Source of the DNA: Chloroflexota bacterium
Lineage (GTDB): Bacteria; Chloroflexota; Dehalococcoidia; UBA3495
Reading direction: 5' to 3'
Assembly (NCBI GenBank): GCA_022571575.1
Contig: JACZXN010000028.1
Span: 1-10,467, forward strand
Length of the DNA: 10,467 bases
This document shows positions 5,950 through 10,467 of this stretch, in pieces. The notes beneath the pieces were generated by a model. That model was not told the DNA's origin. It did not search any database and saw only the letters and a program-made list of their open reading frames with translations. A program made the position numbers and the translations under genes. How positions within the stretch are numbered: position 1 is the stretch's first letter; each line of letters opens with the position of its first letter.

Positions 5950-7098
5950 ATGTTTAGATTTCATATCCCCCGGCCCGTGAATAGGGCCTTTCTGGTCGTG
6001 GCGACATTGGCGGTTCTGGCCGCCATTGCCTGCTCCGCCGACGACCCCACTCCGGCCGCCACCGCTGTCCCGGCCACGACGGCCCCGCCCGCCACCGAAT
6101 CGCCGGGCGGGGCCGTCGGCATGCTGCAACTGCCTAATATCGCCGATACGGTGGAACGGGTACGCCCGGCGGTGGTCTCCATCGTGGTCCGGATCATCAC
6201 CCTGGACCGTTTCGGCCGGCAGCGGACCGGATTCGGCAGCGGCACCGGCGTCATCTTCGACGAATCGGGCTTGGTCTTGACCAACAACCATGTGATCGAA
6301 GGGGGCGTTGAGATCACCGTGACTCTGGACGACGGCACCCAGGAGGTCGCCGAGGTAGTGGCCGCGGAACTGGTGTCAGACCTGGCCGTTTTACAGTTGC
6401 CAGGAGACGGTTACCCGTTCCTGTCTTTTCAAGAGGACGGTGGTCTGCGCGTTGGCGACTGGGTGATCGCCATCGGAAATGCCCTGGCGTTGCCTGGAGG
6501 CCCCACGGTCACCGTCGGCGTCGTCTCGGCGCTGGGCCGGTCCATCGAAGCATCGGCGGGGATCACCCTTTACGACCTTATCCAGACCGATACCTCCATC
6601 AACCCCGGCAACAGCGGCGGTCCGCTGATCGATCTGGCCGGAAACCTGGTGGGGATCAACACCGCGGTACTGCGGGGCACCGGCCCGGGTGGCGGGATCT
6701 CCGTGGAAGGTATCGGCTTCGCCATCAATTCTGAGACGGCGCAACAGGTCGCGCAGCAACTCGTCGAATTTGGACGGGTCCGCTGGGCATGGATGGGGGT
6801 TTTCCTGGCTGATCTGGTTCCAGAGATCGCGGCGGAGGTGGGGCTGCCCATCCGCGAAGGCGTGATAATACGGACCACGGTGATCGACGGCCCTTCCGAC
6901 CGTGCGGGTATAGAGCCGGGTGACATCGTGGTGAACATCGACGGTCACGACATCGCCACCATTTCCGACCTGACTCGCCTGCTGAAGCAGGAATTCAGGG
7001 TTGGGCAAAAGGTGGAAGTAGAGGTGTTCCGGACGGCCAACGGATCGGGCGCCCGGGAGACGTTGACCCTGGAGTTGGGAGAGCGGCCCCGGCGTTGA
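5950..7098 (+). CDS. HtrA/Deg-type serine protease, predicted lipoprotein with one PDZ domain
   Basis: 382-residue trypsin-like protease of the HtrA (S1C) family, which degrades or senses misfolded extracytoplasmic proteins. Seen: a short basic N-terminus, a hydrophobic segment (13-27) and a lipobox-like AIAC with Cys28; an Ala/Thr/Pro-rich linker (about 31-55); then the protease domain with the complete triad H114 (TNNHVIEG), D144 (SDLAVL) and S222 (GNSGGP); and one PDZ domain (about 280-378, with GVIIRTTVIDGPSDRAGIEPGDIVVNIDG-type fold signatures). One PDZ makes it DegS- or HtrA2-like rather than DegP-like. Start ATG 5950 is chosen because it opens the signal sequence and AAGGA (5934-5938) precedes it; the frame is open far upstream through rph but only as a shadow. 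It lies 20 bases after rph and is probably co-transcribed. Alanine at lipobox -3 is not ideal, so the fragment could instead be a plain membrane anchor. Confidence 0.9.
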   Translation: MFRFHIPRPVNRAFLVVATLAVLAAIACSADDPTPAATAVPATTAPPATESPGGAVGMLQLPNIADTVERVRPAVVSIVVRIITLDRFGRQRTGFGSGTGVIFDESGLVLTNNHVIEGGVEITVTLDDGTQEVAEVVAAELVSDLAVLQLPGDGYPFLSFQEDGGLRVGDWVIAIGNALALPGGPTVTVGVVSALGRSIEASAGITLYDLIQTDTSINPGNSGGPLIDLAGNLVGINTAVLRGTGPGGGISVEGIGFAINSETAQQVAQQLVEFGRVRWAWMGVFLADLVPEIAAEVGLPIREGVIIRTTVIDGPSDRAGIEPGDIVVNIDGHDIATISDLTRLLKQEFRVGQKVEVEVFRTANGSGARETLTLELGERPRR

Positions 7099-7118
7099 TC
7101 CCCGGAGCCGCCATCGAA

Positions 7119-7138
7119 CATCGGCAACGCCGCCGATG
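7119..7138. terminator. Weak hairpin between convergent htrA and M16 genes
   Basis: CATCGGC (7119-7125) pairs with GCCGATG (7132-7138) around a 6-base loop, 20 bases after the HtrA gene stop. No U-tract follows on either strand, so termination is only possible, perhaps U-independent. The rest of the 148-base convergent gap shows nothing else recognisable. Confidence 0.25.
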
Positions 7139-7246
7139 CAATGGTGGGCCACCCCACGACTCGCGGATGGATAGCGGCCATCGGAGAAAACCTGCCACAG
7201 GTCATCGCTCTGGGTTACGGCCTGCGCCGGAACGAAGGCGTTGGCG

Positions 7247-9901
7247 CTAAGTGGTCTCGACGCCGTCCAAGTCCAAGATCACCATGGGGATGTCCAATTC
7301 CCGAAGCCCGGTTTCTATCTGCTGGCGGTCGCCCACCACCAGGATCTTCAGTTGGTCGGGACGGATCAGTTCCTGGGTGATACGGTGCACGTCCTCCAGA
7401 GTCACGGCCTCCACGCTGGCCCTCACCGTTTGGAGGTAATCGTCGGGCAGGTCGAACTGGACCATCTGGAGGATCTGACCCATGATGGCGCCGGGACGCT
7501 CGAAGTTGGCCGGGAAGCTTCTCAAGACGCTGGCTTTGGCATCGTCCAATTCTTCCTTGCTGATGGGCCGGGACCCCCGGACCTCGTTGAACTCCTTCAG
7601 GGTCTCCACCACCGATTCCTTGGTGACCTCGGTCTGCACCGAGCCGCCGGCCAGCATCAGAGACGGGCCGCGGAACCACTGGATGTGGGACTGGTAACCG
7701 TAGCTGTAGCCCTTGTCCTGGCGGAGGTTCTGGTTCAACCGGGCGGAGAACTGCCCGCCGAAGGAGTAGTTCATCAGCGTGAGCCCCAGATAGTCGGGGT
7801 GACGCCGTGGGATGGTCGTATGGAGGGCGCGGATGACCGATTGAGACGCTCCCGGCCGGTCCACCAGGTAGACGGTGGCGGCGCCGTTGGGCGGCTCCAT
7901 CGGGGCACGGCCGTTGGCCGAAGGGCCGCTGTCCTTCCAACCACCGAAAACGGCCTCCGCCCGTTTCATCACCTCGTCGATACTGACGTCACCCACCACG
8001 ATCAGGTTGGCGGATGAGGGCCCGTAGTCACGGGTGAATTGGTGCACCAGATCGTCGCGGGTCAATGCCCCGATGGATTTCTCGGTGCCAGACAGGGGAT
8101 GACCATAGCCCGAGGCACGGTCGAACACCAGGGCCGCCATCAACTGATCGGCCACGGCGTTTGGCTCGTCTTTGCTCCGGCGGAGTTCGGTCAGGTGCTC
8201 CCTGCGGACCCGCTCCAACTCGTGGTCGGGGAAGTTGGGATTCAGCAACAGGTCCGCGGTGAGTTCCAGCGCCGTGGGCCAGTGTTTGGTGAGGGTCTCC
8301 GCGGACAACAGGGTGTATTCGCGGCGTCCGTCCGCCGAAAGCCGGGAGCCGATGAACTCGAAAGCCTGGGCGATCTCCATGCTGGACTTGTTGCTGGTGC
8401 CCTCGGGCAGCATCTGGGCGGTGAACCCGGCGAGACCCGGAAGGTTTTCGGGATCCCGGGAGGCCCCGGCGTCGATCAGCAGGCCGAAGGCGACTATGGG
8501 AAGACCGCGCTGCTCGATCACCGAGATGCCCATGCCGTTGGAGAGCTTGGTCCGGGTCGGGGTGGGCGGGTTGAAGACCGGTTCGCTCTGGGGCGGCGGC
8601 ATCACCGTCCGGTCGATGGTGACGGTGGCCGGCGAAAGGGCCGGTTCCGGCAACACCCGCAGCCGGACCTGGTTGCCGCCCAAGACCGTCTCGGCCACCC
8701 GCATCACGTCCTCGCGGGTCACGGCCAGGTACCGGTCCAGGCTGGTGTTGATCAGGTCGGGGTTGGACGAGAAAACGCTGAAGTGGTTAAGCTGGTCGGC
8801 CCGGCCACCGAATCCGCCGATGCGGGCCAACTGGCGGAAGTGGCTGGCCTCGATGCGGTTCTTGACCCGGGTTATCTCCTCGTCGGTGGGTGGTTCCTTG
8901 AGAAACCGGGCCATCTCGGCGTCGGCGGCGGCCTCCACCTCGGCCAGTTCATGGCCCTCGGCGGCGGTCACCTGGAGGACGCACTGACCGGAGATCTCCG
9001 ATGGATGGTAGCGCATGAAGGCGCTCTGGGCGATCTGCTTCTCATAGACCAATGACCGGTGCAACCGGGAGGCCAGCCCGTCGGACATGATGGCCTGGTA
9101 GATCTCCAACGGCGCATCGTCGACGTCGCCCTCGGGGGGCGTGGGCCAGGCGATATAGGTCCTGGGCAGGGTGACCTTGTCCCGCATCTCCAATTCGATG
9201 CGCCCCGAGAGGCTGGAGTCGTGGCGTCCCTTGCGGGGCACCGACTCGCCCGGCGGCAGGTCGCCGAAGTAGTGGTTGACCAGTTCCAACACCTTCCCTT
9301 TATCGATGTCTCCGGCGATGGCCAGGCTGGCGTTGGTCGGGGAGTAGAACCGCTTGAAGAAGTCTTTGATGTCGTCCAGATTGGCGGCGTCCAGGTCCTC
9401 CTCGGAGCCGATGGTCATCCAGTGGTAGGGGTGGGGCAGGGGGTATAGGGCCTCTTGCAGGTGCCAACTGGCCATGCCGTAGGGCCGGTTCTCGTAGGAC
9501 TGGCGCCGCTCGTTCTTGACCACGTCCCGCTGGATGTCAAAACGCTGTTGGTCCAGGGCGTCCAGCAGGAATCCCATGCGGTCGGCTTCCAGCCAGAGGG
9601 CCAGGTCCAGGTAATTGGTGGGCACGTCCTCCCAGTAATTGGTGCGGTCGGGGGTGGTGGAGCCGTTCAGGTTGGCGCCGGCCTTTTGGAGGGGCTCGAA
9701 ATGGCTGCGGTTGTGGTGTTTGGAGCCTTCGAACATCACATGTTCGAACAGGTGGGCGAATCCGGTCTTCCCCATCTCTTCGTCTTTGGACCCCACGTGG
9801 TACCAAACATTCACCGCGATCACGGGGATGGTGTGGTCCTCGTGGAGTATCACGTCGAGTCCGTTGGACAGTGTATGTTTATCGAAGGAGATGGTTACCA
9901 T
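7247..9901 (-). CDS. M16-family zinc metallopeptidase, fused two-domain (pitrilysin/processing-peptidase type)
   Basis: 884-residue predicted cytosolic peptidase with two M16 halves joined in one chain. Seen in the N-terminal half: the inverted zinc motif H50-L-F-E53-H54 (HLFEHVMFEGS) and the third ligand E131 in VVKNERRQ, 77 residues after the second His, as expected for an active M16 enzyme. The C-terminal half (from about 450, NGMGISVIEQRG) lacks the HxxEH motif (GLAGFTAQML in its place) but retains the R/Y substrate-clamp region ARLNQNLRQDKGYSYGY with R721 and Y732/Y734. This is the usual active plus inactive pair that encloses short peptides. No signal peptide is seen. Start ATG 9901 is preferred since GAGGA lies 9 bases upstream; an in-frame TTG at 9940 would add 13 residues (MDNSTRNTRGLLP) without a clear ribosome site. 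It is transcribed alone, convergent with the HtrA gene. The exact substrate cannot be told. Confidence 0.92.
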   Translation of the reverse strand: MVTISFDKHTLSNGLDVILHEDHTIPVIAVNVWYHVGSKDEEMGKTGFAHLFEHVMFEGSKHHNRSHFEPLQKAGANLNGSTTPDRTNYWEDVPTNYLDLALWLEADRMGFLLDALDQQRFDIQRDVVKNERRQSYENRPYGMASWHLQEALYPLPHPYHWMTIGSEEDLDAANLDDIKDFFKRFYSPTNASLAIAGDIDKGKVLELVNHYFGDLPPGESVPRKGRHDSSLSGRIELEMRDKVTLPRTYIAWPTPPEGDVDDAPLEIYQAIMSDGLASRLHRSLVYEKQIAQSAFMRYHPSEISGQCVLQVTAAEGHELAEVEAAADAEMARFLKEPPTDEEITRVKNRIEASHFRQLARIGGFGGRADQLNHFSVFSSNPDLINTSLDRYLAVTREDVMRVAETVLGGNQVRLRVLPEPALSPATVTIDRTVMPPPQSEPVFNPPTPTRTKLSNGMGISVIEQRGLPIVAFGLLIDAGASRDPENLPGLAGFTAQMLPEGTSNKSSMEIAQAFEFIGSRLSADGRREYTLLSAETLTKHWPTALELTADLLLNPNFPDHELERVRREHLTELRRSKDEPNAVADQLMAALVFDRASGYGHPLSGTEKSIGALTRDDLVHQFTRDYGPSSANLIVVGDVSIDEVMKRAEAVFGGWKDSGPSANGRAPMEPPNGAATVYLVDRPGASQSVIRALHTTIPRRHPDYLGLTLMNYSFGGQFSARLNQNLRQDKGYSYGYQSHIQWFRGPSLMLAGGSVQTEVTKESVVETLKEFNEVRGSRPISKEELDDAKASVLRSFPANFERPGAIMGQILQMVQFDLPDDYLQTVRASVEAVTLEDVHRITQELIRPDQLKILVVGDRQQIETGLRELDIPMVILDLDGVETT

Positions 9902-9964
9902 CGGCAGCAATCCTCGGGTGTTTCGGGTCGAGTTATCCAACCCATCTTACGGTGGGCCACCGCC

Positions 9965-9970
9965 ATTGTA
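9965..9970 (-). promoter_or_regulatory. Possible -10 box for the M16 peptidase gene
   Basis: The minus strand reads TACAAT, five of six to the -10 consensus, placing transcription start near 9958 and a leader of about 57 bases before ATG 9901. The -35 region 17 bases upstream (TTACTG) is poor, so support is modest. Confidence 0.35.
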
Positions 9971-10045
9971 AACCGAATTTGGTCTTCAGTAATCTGGCCG
10001 GACCGGAGATTTAACAACGCCGGGCCAACCCGGTTCAGAGGCCAC

Positions 10046-10082
10046 AAAAAAGCAGGCCCCGCACCATGGTGCGGGGCCTGCT
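10046..10082 (-). terminator. Intrinsic terminator of the PPOX-like gene
   Basis: A perfect 32-base palindrome (10051-10082, centred on CCATGG) forms a GC-rich stem, and on the minus strand it runs directly into six U residues (A-run at 10046-10051). The orientation fits termination of the minus-strand gene whose stop is at 10125, insulating it from the M16 gene downstream. Confidence 0.9.
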
Positions 10083-10105
10083 CAAGCTTGCCGTTGTGGA
10101 TGCCC

Positions 10106-10122
10106 GACGGCTGATAGCCGTC
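10106..10122 (-). repeat. Small hairpin directly after the PPOX-like stop codon
   Basis: GACGGCT (10106-10112) and AGCCGTC (10116-10122) form a 7-bp stem with a 3-base loop, two bases beyond the stop codon. It lacks a U-tract and lies 23 bases before the strong terminator, so it may protect the 3' end or act as an accessory pause hairpin. Confidence 0.4.
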
Positions 10123-10124
10123 AA

Positions 10125-10466
10125 CTAGCTACCCTCTTGATGGGCGTAGTAGTTCTCGTCGGTCCGCTCCGGGATGGGTGGCGCGGCCTTGTTCTTGGCG
10201 ATCTCTTCGCCGTCCCATAGGTGGGAGAAATTGAGGGCCCGGGGGCAGTGGCCGTAGCACTCTTCAACCTCGATCAACATACCCTGCAAGTGTTTGGACC
10301 TGTCGTCGGTCTCGTAGAGGGCCACCTCAACGTTCAGGCGCTCCAGGTCGTCCTTGCTGACAATGCTGACCCTGCCATTGACCCGGACGGTGTCATTGAC
10401 GCCGGGTATGAAGAAGATCAGACCGATGTAGGGGTTGTTGTCGATATTCTGGTAGGACTGGAAGAG
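10125..10466 (-). CDS. Pyridoxamine 5'-phosphate oxidase-like FMN-binding protein, partial (5' end beyond window)
   Basis: The frame is open from the right edge (10466) to TAG at 10125, giving the last 113 residues of a protein whose beginning is outside the window. Seen: NPYIGLIFFIPGVNDTVRVNGRVSIVS near the edge, the beta-barrel strand signature of flavin-binding PPOX-like proteins, and further on IEVEECYGHCPRALNFSHLW, a conserved C-terminal signature of the large FMN-binding PPOX-like family (annotated as MSMEG_1024- or DR_2398-like). A charged tail ending in YYAHQEGS follows. Members bind FMN or related flavins and many have unknown substrates; true PdxH activity should not be assumed. An internal ATG at 10325 is not the start because the homologous strands lie before it. 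The gene ends with two hairpins, the second a clear terminator. Confidence 0.85.
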   Translation of the reverse strand, partial: LFQSYQNIDNNPYIGLIFFIPGVNDTVRVNGRVSIVSKDDLERLNVEVALYETDDRSKHLQGMLIEVEECYGHCPRALNFSHLWDGEEIAKNKAAPPIPERTDENYYAHQEGS

Positions 10467-10467
10467 C

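Noticed and set aside
8039..9055. Long plus-strand open frames opposite the M16 peptidase gene
   Set aside because: Low-complexity Gly/Val/His-rich translations antisense to a confident gene; no motif or ribosome site found.
9902..9940. TTG start for the M16 gene at 9940
   Set aside because: Weak ribosome site; ATG 9901 has GAGGA at good spacing and starts where the family fold begins.
7143..9961. The 11-mer GGTGGGCCACC present just outside both ends of the M16 gene (7143-7153 and 9951-9961)
   Set aside because: Exact 11-base matches are expected by chance in a GC-rich 10-kb window; no longer flanking identity or target duplication, so not treated as a mobile-element boundary.
10125..10325. 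Reading the right-edge gene as a 66-residue protein starting at ATG 10325
   Set aside because: The frame stays open to the window edge and encodes PPOX-like strands before that ATG; it is the end of a longer gene.

Overview
The window is a GC-rich bacterial chromosomal segment made of ordinary core and housekeeping genes. I found no mobile element, CRISPR array, rRNA or tRNA. Gene content and start-codon use (three well-supported TTG starts, one GTG) suggest a monoderm-like environmental bacterium. The GDxNxGAAN variant of PlsY and the single-PDZ HtrA lipoprotein resemble Chloroflexota (Dehalococcoidia/SAR202-type) genomes as I remember them. That assignment is inference, not demonstrated.

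Layout. Left block, minus strand (105-1810): ilvE (branched-chain aminotransferase) followed by plsY (glycerol-3-phosphate acyltransferase), separated by 101 bases that hold a strong hairpin. A divergent promoter region (1811-1933) contains the palindrome ATTATAAT, which can act as a -10 box in both directions. Centre block, plus strand (1934-7098): comEA, comEC, rph (RNase PH) and an HtrA-type serine protease lipoprotein. comEC is split by a one-base frameshift near 3390-3435, so the DNA-uptake channel is read in two frames. A 162-base gap before rph carries three 12-bp tandem repeats next to a TATACT -10 box. Right block, minus strand: a fused two-domain M16 zinc peptidase (7247-9901), convergent with the HtrA gene. 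It is followed by the 3' part of a pyridoxamine-phosphate-oxidase-like FMN protein that runs off the right edge and ends in a textbook intrinsic terminator.

How the genes relate. ComEA (membrane-anchored DNA receptor) and ComEC (DNA channel with a metallo-hydrolase domain) form the conserved core of DNA uptake for natural transformation. IlvE and PlsY belong to amino-acid and phospholipid synthesis. RNase PH with an HtrA protease, and the M16 peptidase across from them, look like RNA and protein quality control, but nothing in the sequence ties them into one pathway.

I did not find a convincing undescribed system. The items most worth checking are the comEC frameshift (assembly error, pseudogene or recoding), the tandem repeats in the rph upstream region, the divergent PlsY motifs and the shared palindromic -10 box.
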